This document shows positions 36,601-50,100 of a stretch of DNA of 64,000 bases, piece after piece. The position numbers and the translations under genes were made by a program. The DNA comes from Owenia fusiformis (taxonomy: Eukaryota > Annelida > Polychaeta > Sabellida > Oweniidae): the NCBI GenBank assembly GCA_903813345.2, contig CAIIXF020000010.1, positions 20,533,181 to 20,597,180 on the forward strand, read 5' to 3'. A model generated the notes under the pieces. That model was not told the DNA's origin and ran no database searches. It saw only the letters and a program-made list of their open reading frames with translations. Position 1 is the stretch's first letter. Each line of letters starts with the position of its first letter.

Positions 36601-39600
36601 GGTCTCCCACTTTACAGGTTTTACTGTATTTATGAAATTGATGCCAATCTAGGGAAAATGGGGTTTCATTACACCAATGACATTTAACAAAAGACTAGTC
36701 TCTGTTTGGTGAACGTAGTTCATCAGTCTAGTGCATGTTACGCCTGCTTTGGACAATTCTGATGTTTTTAAATATTGTAGATTTAAATGTCCTCTTTTGA
36801 ATATCCATAATTTAATTTGGGTGATATTTCTATATTTTTCATAAAAGAATTATTAGCGTAGTACACTGATGAACTTCTTTCTCCAAATCGAGACTTGTCT
36901 TTTAATTATTGAATCGGTCTACTGCATGTTGATATTTCTATATTTTTCATAAAAAATTATTAGCCCAGGTCAGCATTTGAATGACAATCAATTTTGGAAT
37001 TTGACATTACAAACATAACAACAAACATTCTAACAGCCAATTAAAAACTACAGTGTATTGTACAATGAAATTTTAAGGGAAAGAATACTGACCTCGAAGA
37101 ATTTAAGAGCATGAGGCATTTTGGAAAACCTTGATTTTACTTTTGAAATCAAGTGTTTCGTCTGAAATAGATGACTAAATGTGCATGCTACATTTACTCA
37201 ATCAATCATAAAACTTAGTGTTGAATTATGAAATAATCTGAAATATTCTATTAAAACTTAACTAAACTTGTATTCGAGAATGCTGTTGGCTACTGGATTA
37301 ACCTACTATTTCATGGGCAATTCATTTAACTATGGAAAGTACCTGCCACTATTCCATTCATATTTAGTAGGTTAATCAGGTAGCGAACAGCTGAAAGTTG
37401 CATTCGCGAATACAAACTACATGTAATACTGCCATAAATTGTCAAATGGAATCGTGAGCTTGATAAGCATGCTCACCATAGTCAATATCAGTGACATCAT
37501 CAATGTACTAGAATGATTGAAAAAGATTGTAGAACTAAAAATATCAGTACAATTGAATGAGTGACCCAGTTTCCCTGATCCACATGTTTGACACCCATCC
37601 AGATAATTAACAATCTAATTCCAAATCTTTGTTAAAAGGTTTTGAGCTGCTTGAAATAAGTTGAGTATTCCTTCCTCAGCTAATTTCCTATAATTTGCCG
37701 CATCCTTCACCCATTTTACTTATTCTAAGTAAGTACTCCTACAGATAATTAAATTAACAGCATGTGTTAGTTTTGCAATCAATATGCTTTATAATCCATG
37801 TGCAGATAAAGATTCTCTGGGTGTAGACCTGTAAGTGACTGTCTTCATTATTAAGGCATACTGTGATTTATAGTGGATAAAATGGTATAGTGGATAAAAT
37901 GGTTCAAAATAATATTTGCTGGCTATAGACATGGTTGCCTGGTCTAAAAACTTCTCTGGTGGATCTGTTTTTTCGAAATATGCATGAAGGTCCATTCAAA
38001 GTTGATGTTTGAACTTTTAAAAGCCATGTTTAGACTGAGGATTGAAAAAGTTCAAAGAACTTTGATTTTGCGATTTTTCTTGGAAATTTATGAGTTGAGA
38101 AAACAGTGATTATAAAAGTGTTCTTTTTAAGAAGCGAGGAAGTCAAAATATTCCTGATAGAAACATTACAGAATGTACTTCTGTTTTTTACCTTAGTTTT
38201 ATCGAATGTCAAAATATGTTTTTTATTTGCCTGATATTTGCTTAGATGTTATATCTGAGACTAACATAAAAGTCTCAGGTTGTATGTACAGTATATTTGA
38301 ATTGATTATAAATCAAAAATAAGTACAGTTAAGTATTTGATGCCATTGTGTCTTGTCCTGGGATGTAATTGAACTGCCTCTATATCCTAGATTTCCTTTA
38401 AGAACAAATTTGCTTCTATATACAATGTACTGTATACTGACTCTTACTTCATTCATCAAAAGTCTCTGACTTCAGTTATCAAATACAGAGAGTTAGTAGT
38501 TGCATTCCCTCCCAATTAGTCATCCAAAACTTGAATTCCGCTTATCAATCACTCCAACTCACTATTAGTTCAGTCAGATCAGCTTTTTAAGCTATGCATG
38601 TATGTTGCTTTCAAATCCATATGACTATTTTAGTTTTGCTTATTATACATCTTGAAATCATTTTTTGGCAAGGATAATGTATTAAAAGATTTGGAAATGA
38701 GGATGTAAACTAATTCATGTTGATAGTTATCATATTTTTATGAAAACATAATCAGGAGATGAAATAGCTCATCCTTCGTTTTATCACACCCTTGGGTGCT
38801 ATATTGTGATCTGTTTTATTACTGGTTCCACTGTAAATGGTTTTTTACTTCAGAAATATGATATATTCCCTGGCCAAAAAAGTCCACTAAGATAATGAAT
38901 TGTTTGTGAAGTATAAATCCCATCATCAATTCTGTAAATAATCTCTATACATGTCTTTACATATATCTTATGCTTATGCTTGCAATCAATTTTAAGTCAA
39001 AGGTGTTTTATTCAGTTATTTTAAAACAGGGCTTCTCTATTATTTTCAATGTTTTATTTTAAGACATCCCACATAATAACTAGACATGTAAATTGAACAA
39101 GTTCAATTTAAGACTCCAGATTTCAGACTTTTTTAAGCTGAGTCATCCAAATACTTGTAAGCTGAGTCATTCAGAGTAAGCTGAGTCAGCTAGAATATAG
39201 ACATTAAGACAACTCTTAAGAATGTTATCTTCGACTCCATTGGCTTAACATGGGGATATCATCATATCGACTTTTCGAGACTTCAAACCGCTATAACTAT
39301 CTAATCAGAAGTTGGATCGAAATTTGGTTTAAAGATTCTGATTCCTGAGAAAATTCTACCCTTAATTCATAACTCATACGTTAAATTTGGAGAACTTTTT
39401 ATTTTGACCTACTTTTCAGACACCATATCTCAAAAGTGGGTCAAAATACTTTCTGACGGCAGAAGGCTAACACTATAAGCACACTCTTTGCTACCGGTAT
39501 ACAAAATTTCGAAGCAAATCATTAAAGTGTAATGTCAGAATCGTAAAAATAAGGAAAAACTATGAATTTGACCTAGATTTTGACCTAGGCATTTTGGTAT

Positions 39601-42600
39601 CCACATTTTGAAGCTATGTAGCTTTTGAGGTCCCCTTCTTTTATAAGCATTCATTTTGTTAAGCTGTACTCAGTCTATATCTTGTATTTTACACTTCGAA
39701 AAAGTCTTTTTTCCCATTGACTTAACATAGGCACCAAATTTAGCGATTTTTGAGCATTCAAAACGCATAAGTTCCGAACCGGAAGTCCGATTCCAATTTG
39801 GTTTGTAGATTCGGATTCCTGAGATCATTCTACACTTATTTCATAACTCACATGTTGAATTTGGAGAACTTTTTGTTCTGACCTACTTTCCGGACGCCAT
39901 ATCTCAAAATTGGTAAGAGTAATCAAAATTCTGATGTCATATCTTTGATTTGCCTTCTTCTAAGCTACATGATAAATAAAAGATGAAGGAGTTACGAAGA
40001 ATATTAATGAAGATATGATGAAGTATGTTGAAAATGTAAGATTTGACCTAGTTCTTGACCTTTGACCTAGATAAAAATTTGACCTAATTTCCCAGAAAGC
40101 CAGAAACATTCCTTAGTTAATCATGTAAGTTGGTTTAAGTAAGATGTTATAGTTGGAGAGAAAATCTGTTAGGAGGAAGAAAGAAAGAAAGAAAAAAGAA
40201 AAAGAATAATAACTAGACATGTAAATTGAACAAGTTCAATTTAAGACTCCAGATTTCAGACTTTTTTTAAGCTGAGTCATCCAAATACTTGTAAGCTGAG
40301 TCATTCAGAATAAGCTGAGTCAGCTAGAATATAGACATTTAGACAACTCTTAAGAATGTTATCTTCGACTCCATTGGCTTAACATGGGAATAATTATCAT
40401 ATCAACTTTTCGAGACTTCAAACTGCTATAACTATCTAACCAGAAGTTGGATCGAAATTTGGTTTGCAGATTCTGATTCCTGAGAAAATTCTACCCTTAA
40501 TCCATTATGCATACGTTAAATTTGGAGAACTTTTTATTTTGACCTACTTTTCGGACACCATTTCTCAAAAGTGGGTCAAAATACTTTCTGATGGCAGAAG
40601 GCTAACACTATAAGCACACTCTTTGCTACCTGTATACAAAATTTTGAAATAAATTATTAAAGTGTAGTGTCAGAATCGCAAAAATAAGGAAAAACTATGA
40701 ATTTGACCTAGATTTTGACCTAGGCGTTTTGGTGTCCAAATTTTAAAGCTGGATAGCCTTCGAGGTCCCCTTCTTTTATAGGCTTTCAGAATGTTAAGCT
40801 GTACTCAGTTTATATCTGGTATTTTACACTTCAAAAAATCTTTTTTCTCATTGACATAACATGGGGCACCAAATTTAGCGATTTTTGAGCTTTCAAAACA
40901 CCATAACTTCCGAACCGAAAGTTGGATTGAAATTTGGTTTGCAGATTCGGATTCCTGGGAAAATTCTACCCTTAATTCATAGCTCATATGTTAAATTAGG
41001 AGAAGTTTTTATTTTGACCTACTTTTCGGACACCATATCTCAAAAGTGGGTCAAAATACTTTCTGACGGCAAAAGGCTAACACTATAAGCACACTCTTTG
41101 CTACCTGTATACAAAATTTTGAAGTAAATTATTAAAGTGTAGTGTCAGAATCGTAAAAATAAGGAAAAACTATGAATTTGACCTAGATTTCGACCTAGGC
41201 ATTTAGGTGTCCAAATTTTGAAGCTATGTAGCTTTTGAGGTCCCCTTCTTTTATAAGCATTCATTATGTTTAGCTGTACTCAGTCTATATCTTGTATTTT
41301 ACACTTCGAAAAAGTCTTTTTTCCCATTGACTTAACATAGGCACCAAATTTAGAGATTTTTGAGCTTTCAAAATGCCATAACTTCCGAACCGGTAGTCCG
41401 ATCCAAATTTGGTTTGCAGATTCGGATTCCTGAGATCATTTTACACTTATTTCATAACTCACATATTGAATTTGGAGAACTTTTTGTTCTGACCTACTTT
41501 CCGAACGCCATATCTCAAAATCGGTAAGAGTAATCAAAATTCTGATGTCATATCTTTGATTCGCCCTTTTCTAAGCTACACGATGAAAAAAAGATGAAGG
41601 AGTTACAAAGAATATTGACGAAGATATGATGAAGAATGTTGAAAATGTAAGATTTGACCTAGTTCTTGACCTTTGACCTAGATAAAAATTTGACCTAATT
41701 TCCCAGAAAGCCGGATACAGTCTTTAGTTAACCATGTAAGTTGGATTAAGTAAGATGTTATAGTTGGAGAGAAAATCTGTTAGGAGGAAGAAAGAAAGAA
41801 AAAGAAGAATAACTAGATTTGTGAAATTGAACAAGTTCAATTTAAGACTCCAGATTTATTTGACCTAGATAGATCAGTAAAGAGCTGAGTAAGTAACTGA
41901 GTAATTAGCTGAGTAAGTACCTTAGTAGTAGTTGAGTAAGTAGCTGAGTAAGTAACTGAGTAAAAAGCTGAGTAGGTAGCTGAGTAAGTAGCTGAGTAAG
42001 TACCTGAGTTAGTAGCTGAGTAAGTTGCTAAGTAAGTAATAACTAATTAAGTAATTGAGTAAGAAGTCAAATAAGTAGCTGAGTAGGTCGAGAGGTAAAG
42101 TAGGGTATGCAGTATATTTGATCAATCTGCATCGTGAATACTGGCAAGTGCGAATTTCAAACTTCAAAATGGCGTAGAATCTTAACCGGGGGTCGGATTG
42201 CAATTTTAATTTCAGATCCGGATTCCTGAGGAAATTCTACCCCTAATTCATAACTCATACTTTAAAATTGGAGAACTTTTTATTTTGACCTACATTTCGG
42301 ACACCATATCTCAAAAGTGGGTCAAAAAACTTATTAACGGCAAAATGTTAACATTATTAGCACACTCTTTACTACAAGTATACAAAATTTCGGAGAATAT
42401 CATTGAAGTGTAGTGTCAGAATCGCAAAATAATAAAAAAAACTATGAATTTGACCTAGATTTTGAACTAGGTATTTTGGTGTCCAAACTTTGAAGGAAAG
42501 TAGCTTTTGAGGTCCCCTTCTTCTATGGGCTTTCATTATGTTTAGCTTTACTCATTCTATATCTCGTATTTTTACACTTCAAAAAATTATTCGGTCCCAT

Positions 42601-44130
42601 TGATTTAACATGGGGCACCAAATTTAGCGATTTTTGAGATTTCAAAACGCCATTACTTCCGCACGGGAAGTCGGATCAAAATTTGGTTTGCAGATTCGGA
42701 TTCCTGATAAAATTCTACCCCTTATTTATAACTCATACGTTAAATTTGAAGATTTTTTTATTTTGACCTACTTTTGGGACACCATATCTCAAAAGTGGGT
42801 CAAAATACTTTTTGACGGCAAAAGGCTAACACTATTAGCATACTCTTGGCTACATGTATACACAATTTCGAAGAATATAATTAAAGTGTAGTGTCAGAAT
42901 CGCAAAAATAAGGAAAAACTTTGAATTTGACCTAGATTTTGACCTAGGCATTTGTGTGTCCAAATTTTTAAGCTAGATGGCTTTTGAGGTCCCCTTCTTT
43001 TAAAAGCTTCCATTATATTTAGCTGAACTCAGTCTATATTTCGTATTTTTCACTTCAAAAAATCTTTTTTTTCCCATTGACTTTACATGGGCACCAAATT
43101 TAGCGATTTTTGAGCTTTCAAAACGCCATAACTTCCAAACCAAAAGTCGGATTGAAATTTGGTTTGCAGATTCGGATTCCTGGGATAATTCTACCCTTAA
43201 TTCATAACTCACCGTTGAATTTGTAGAACTTTTTATTTTGACCTACTTTTCGGACACGCCATAGCTTCCGAACCGGAAGTCTGATCGAAATTTGGTTTGC
43301 AGATTTGGATTCCTGACAAAATCCTACCCCTAATTCATAACTCATACGTTAAATTTGAAGAACTTTATATTTTGACCTATATTTGGGACACCATATCTCA
43401 AAAGTGGGTCAAAATACTTTCTGACGGCAAAAGGCTAACACTATTAGCACACTCTTGGCTACATGTATACACAATTTTGAAGAATATAATTAAAGTGTAG
43501 TGTCAGAATCGCAAAAATAAGGAAAAACTTTGAATTTGACCTAGATTTTGACCTAGGCATTTTGGTGTCCAAATTTTTAAGAAAAGAAGGTTTTGAGGTC
43601 CCTTTCTTTTATGGGCTTCCATTATGTTTAGCTGTACTTAGTCTATATCTCATATTTTACACTTCAAAAAAATCTTTTTTTCCATTGAATTAACATGGGG
43701 ACACAAAATTTAGCGATTTTTGAGCTTTCAAAACGATATAACTTCCGAACCGGAAGTCGGATCGAAATTTGGTTTTCAGATTCGGAATCCTGAGAAAATT
43801 TCCTACAAGACCAGTAGCCTGGACATTTAATTGGGAGAACTATTTTTTGGACCTCGTTTTCGGACACTGATATCTCGAAATCGGTTTGAGATATCAAAAA
43901 ACTAATGAAACACAATGAAAAAAAACCGGATTGAAAATATTGAAGGACGACCGAGAAAATTGAAAAAGTGACAAAATACTGGATTTGACCTAGTTCTTGA
44001 CCTTTGACCTAGATAAAAATTTGACCTAATTTCCCATCATCCCAGATACATTCCCTAGGTGATCATGTAAGCAGCTTAAAGTAAGCTCTTCTAGTTGGTG
44101 AGAAATCTGGGAAGGAGGAAGATTCTGAAA

Positions 44131-44179
<49 letters not shown>

Positions 44180-47100
44180 GAAAACTGACGAAAGCAATAG
44201 ACTCCAGATTTTATCTGGAGTCTAATAAGAAAACAGGCAAAAACAATAGACTCCAGATTTTCAATCTGGAGTCTAATAACTATAAATGGCTTCAAAGGGA
44301 ATGTCGTCATTTGTTTGTTGAAAATAGATTTTCATTTAAGTTAGCCTAAAGTACAATCTAATCTTGGTATAACACTGAGGACCATATAGATACAAGGAAA
44401 CCTATATGTACTGTACATTTAAATTATATTAGTTTCAAATTAGTCATTGTCATCATCAAGGATATTGTTTTCCGGAAACTAATAGCCATAATGTCATCAT
44501 CAAGGATATCGTTTTCCCACAGAGCAGCATTCAAGTAGAAATATAGAGAAGCTGTCTGTCCATCCGTCCATTCAACCAACCTTTCATTGGTTCACCTGTC
44601 CAGGTAATGACTAGAAGTCCTCCAGTAGCAGATTTGGTTCAAATTTTACAGGCTGACACCAATTGGTATTGGACCTCTGCCCAAGAAGGAATTCCCAAAA
44701 TGGTCATTCAATTCAAAATGGCCACCATTTTTCATAAAAATGTAATCTTTGATAACTCAAATTCCAGTGGTCGGATTTGGTCAAAATTTAATATATAACT
44801 GTACTGATCCTTAAAACTACAGGTATGAAAGTAAAAACAAATTTTCAAAAATGTCTTCATTAGTTCACACATTCCAAACAATTGCTAATTTGTACATAAA
44901 GCTTATAGAGCTACCATGTAAACCCACTATGTGCTATCTTTGTAACTGCATTCATGAAAGGCATTTGACATGCAGCATCTATGACAAATTGTTATGTCAC
45001 CACCAAAAAGTGGTGACATATTGTTATGGTCTCCATTTTTTGTGACGGCGATTGGTGATCGGCGGATGGCGGTTGGTGATCGGCTGGTGGCGGTTGACGT
45101 CTGTAACAAATTCTTAAAGCTTCCAATAACTTAACAAATACTGTTTAGACTGATATCAGTTGTTTTTCAAAATCATCTACAAATTTTCAGAAGTTCAAAT
45201 CTGACTTTATATTTAAGATTTGACCTGACCTTTTCAAGTTCAAAAAAAGGTAAAAAGGATATTTTTTCAACTTGCTTCAAATTGACCAAATTTTATTTCA
45301 AAATCATCTTCAAGTTATCAGAAGTTCAAATATGACTTTAAATTTGAGTTTTGACCTTCATTGACCTTCTCAAGGTCAGAAAAAGATCAAAAAGGTCTTT
45401 TTTCAACTTGCTTCAAATTGACCAATGATCCTCAAGTTCTCAGGAATTCAAATCTGACTTATGATTGAACCAATAATATCGTGAGCAAATAGGTGGTGAC
45501 TTTTTGTCATGTAAATGCCTTGTTATACTTTTGTTATTAAAAAAATTACTTAAATGTCACCAGCTGCTTATGAAATAAGAATTGTAAAAATAATTGCCAT
45601 CTGCCAACTGTAATGTGAAATGGTAGTGACTTTTAAAAAGGAGATGCCACAGCCTGTATCAGAGTGGTTGCATCACCATTATCACCGTTGCATCACCGTT
45701 CAGTATTGCTTTATACCTACAGTAATGCAGGAGAACACAATGTGCTGTGTCTCCATTACAAAAGCAAGAATTCATTACTGAATCTTTGCACTGTCAATAT
45801 TCTATTGTTTATAGTGTTTGACTTTATCTCAAAATATTACTAATTCTGCTGAGATATATATATGATAACATATTTACAAGCACAAATGAAATAATGGTAA
45901 ATACAATGTACATGATTGTATTAAAAAACTCAGGTTGAAAATGAACATTTTAAGATAGTTTAGCTGAAGCCCAATATAGGCATTCTGGTGCACTTTGTTA
46001 TAGATGGAACTTGTCGCAAAGTTAGTCTTAACAAAACCTGAGTCAGTGAACAAATGAGTCTCATTCTTGAAAACCAAAGTTGTGATGGTTTGAATGGTCA
46101 TTGCCCGGGTCATTGTAGTCTTTCTTTTTGGCACTTCTACTTACATATTTGTTAACGTCTCTTTCAACACTCTAAAGGCACCTTGCATACGATCAGTTAG
46201 ATTGAATCAGTAGTTGTATTCAACTGTTGAAGTGTCTCTCATATTAAATCCACTCTGACATAACAAGAGCTGTTATAGAAATAAAAGTGTCTTGAAAAGG
46301 CTTTATTTAAGCCGTAAGTACATATTAGACTAGATTGTTTGTCATTATCAGAGACAGAACTGACAGCCATCAAAAGTGCATATTATATTTCAGAAAAATA
46401 CAATTATGATTGAAGAACAAATAAATGTAGGTGTATATGATATAAGGCAATTACAATTGCCAATCTCAGTCAGGCATATGTATTAGATAATGCACATTAC
46501 TCATCCGCCTACTGATGCAGCCTTAGTAACGACCAGCAAGTTGCCAACTTACATGTCAGTGCATGATAGGATTCATGGAAAACTATTTTTCATGTGTCAA
46601 AATCATTCTTATTCTTTTATTATTTTCCTGGAAAACATAGTACTTTATGGAATAAATAAAGGTGTTTGGCATTTGGTGTCTGTAACAAATGGCAGGTGAA
46701 GACATTTTGCTCTATAATATGTCGACTCATTTGGACATATTATCTGGTCTGAAGCAAAAATACTGAGGTCCCAATCGATGGTAATGAAAGCTTACTCAAA
46801 ATCAATTAGATTTATAACTTTCCATGAGTTGTGTAACTCTAAATGTTCCATGCTGACAGTTATAAGTCTGATATTTTCCCTGATGTCTCATCCTTTGACA
46901 AAACTTAATGTTTGATTTTTCTTAAATATCATTCTTACCTAATGAGAATACATGGTATCCAATTACACTAAATGATTAATGTGTGATATGATATTTATCC
47001 AGAAATGGATCTGAAATGATATCTGCAAGTGAGGATTAAATTCAGAGTTTTTATCACACCATCGGTGGGATATAGTCGTCATACTGGTCGTGGTCGTGAT

Positions 47101-50100
47101 CGTGGTTGTGATCGTGGTCGTGATCGTGATCGTCCCGCTTTTTGTCATCGCCGTTTAAGGAAAACTGCTCATCAGATTTTCTCCAAATTCGAAGAGATGA
47201 TAGAGCATATGAAGTACTAGAGCTGATTAACTTTTGGGTGGCCATCTTGTTTTCTGGCGGCCATTTTGAAGGTTTTTCGAAAAATCTTGTCATCGCCATT
47301 TCAGGAAAACCGCTCATCGGATTTCTTTCAAATTTACACACATGATAGAGGATATCAAGTACTAGAGCTGATTAACTTTTGGGTGGCCATCTTGTTTTCT
47401 TGTTCTTGAAATTTGTAAACATAATAGGAGAACAGTTTTCCTGGTTCATAGTGTCTGCCTTTTTGATGGTGTGATCTCGTTCACGTCCTGTGCCTTGTTA
47501 GACTATTATATTCAGGGGCGTAGCCAGCTTTCAGTCAGGGGGGTGTGATCGCCATCGATCATACCCATAACACCCCCCCCTCCCTGGTTAACCTATGATA
47601 TTTGTATTGCATTATTTATTATTTCTACTGTTTTCTAGGCAGCATACCACAGTGCAAAGCCCCAAGTACTCAGACAACAACTACAGCAGCTCCAACTTGA
47701 TGATAACAAGGTACATTGCCACTTTGCACATGCTCAATGTTCTTATTGACATCCAGAGTAAACATATAATGCCAATAATTCCTATAACAATTTGTCACTT
47801 TTATGATGATGACAAGGTACATTGCCACTTTGCACTGTGATACTCAATGTTCTTATTGACATCCAGAGTGAACATATAATGCCAATAATTCCTATAACAA
47901 TTTGTCACTTTTATGATGATGACAAGGTACATTGCCACTTTGCACTGTGATACTCAATGTTCTTATTGACATCCAGAGTGAACATATAATGCCAATAATT
48001 CTTTTAACAATTTGTCACTTTTATTATTAACTACAATTGTACTTAACAAGAACTAAAGCCATGCTAGGTGCTGTGCCATGAGGTTATGATTCGAGATATG
48101 TGAGATCATTGTGTTTATGATGAAATGAAACAGATTATAAAAAATGACAAGGTATAATCTGGAACTTATAAATGAAGAAGAAAATTGACTTTGGTCAAAC
48201 TGTTGTTGTTATGAAATAAAATTGCAAACATATTTATTAATCAAAAACCATAATATTGAAGAAGAAGAGTATATATTAGGAAATGGTAGCCTAAAATATG
48301 GTTGTTACTTATTTTAGGTAGATGCTATAGTGAATACTTGGACAGGAGATGCCAGAAATGTTGTGGAGAAACTTCGTTCCAGGACACTTTCAGCAAAAAA
48401 GGTGAGAAATGATTAAAAACAGCATTTGTGTATACGGTAAGCTCAACCTCCGATCACAGGGCTTCAAAATCCAGAATATTAGCAGTTAGCAGTTAGCATT
48501 ACCCCGATTAAGAACTCGCAATCTGATTGGCTGTCGCAACACTCCGACAAAAATCATGTACCTGGTATAAGTCAATGCGCATAATAAGATCACATGATTC
48601 AGTTTAATCGGGCGCTTCCAAATTGGTTTTAGCAGGGGGAAGATGATAGTGATATTTAGATCATAAACAAAGAGCAATCAGGGCTTGAGCTAAGTTCTGC
48701 TGGTCACACGGACTGCCAATTCAATTAACCAGGTGGTCTTTATAAAAACTTGCTGGCCAAATGACCAGCACTTCTCCAAAAGGTACTGGTCCATATGAAA
48801 TTGAACTGATCACACATATATTTTACTGTTGATCAAAATGAAAGACAAACATCGATTTTAATTTACTGTTTTTTTTATAGCAGTTCTGTACATGTACTGT
48901 TACATGTTGTCACTATAGAGATCAACTCGATAAAATCAATAATTACTCAGTCTGATCTGTGATCATGCTGATTACCTTCTGATTATGTGACAGTGATTTG
49001 GGCTCAGACGATGACAGGGATCTAATTCTGAACACAGCAGATTGCAGTCACAGCAGATCTCTATCGACTTGTGCACTCTCTTCTCTTTCACTGTTAGGAT
49101 TTTTGTCTTGTTTAATTGCAAAATTGAAAATATAAAAAAATTTCAGCATTTTTGATACTTCCAGTATATCAACTTATCAAAATCCTGGAGACATGTTGCC
49201 TCGCTGTTTTCTCAAGAAATTGATGTTGGACCAATCAAAATCATAGAACTATCATGTTGAGTAATTCCCTTTAGCAAAAATGGAGGAAATGACAATGATA
49301 TTCAGTAACCTTTTTGAGAAAATTGAAGATTTGCAATCATATTATTCAAGGTAAGCAATTGCACTTAGAGAAGCAACCTCATTTTGTAGAAGCAACCTCA
49401 TTTTGTGCCAGCCATTCAAAAATGGGGGTAATGTGAGTGGTTTCTAGACAACTCATCCCAAGACAACTCATCCCAAGACAAGTCATCCCTAAGACAACTC
49501 ATCCCAAGACAAGTCATCCCTAAGACAAGTCATCCCAAGACATCTCATCCCAAGACAACTCATCCCAAGACATCTCATCCCAAGACAACTCATCCCACTA
49601 GTATAATTGATAAATTATTTAATTTGTCCTCTATATTATATATATCCCTTTTTCATTTTTACGATTACAAAGTAATATTTGATTTTATCACATGATTAGG
49701 AGTGTCTACGCATTTTGATTGGTCAATTGTGATGATGTATATTCCGTATCACATGACACGTGACTAATTTTCATGTGATACGTTGAGTTGTATCACTACG
49801 GAGTCAATAGCAACGATGTGACGTCACATTGATTATATCACTTCAAGCTAAGGAAAACAATATCACGTCATACTATTTCACAAAAAAGTTCGAATACAAC
49901 GGTATGACGTCATATTGTTTCAAAGCGAAATCAAAAATTATAATAGTAACCAGGAGTACAGAGTACTGAAAACAATCATAACTGACCAAATCAAAATGCC
50001 TCAAAATTCCTAGACATGTGATAAAATCGTCATCACACGTTTCAGCTTATGTGATACATGAAATATTCCACTCGGGTAACAATGTATCACCACTCAAGCT

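Noticed and set aside
47054-47341. His/Asp-rich 95-codon frame on the minus strand
   Set aside because: Produced by the GTCGTGATC array and a duplicated intronic block.
49451-49608. Short regularly spaced repeats as a CRISPR array
   Set aside because: Contiguous 15-bp tandem units without unique spacers, in an animal genome.
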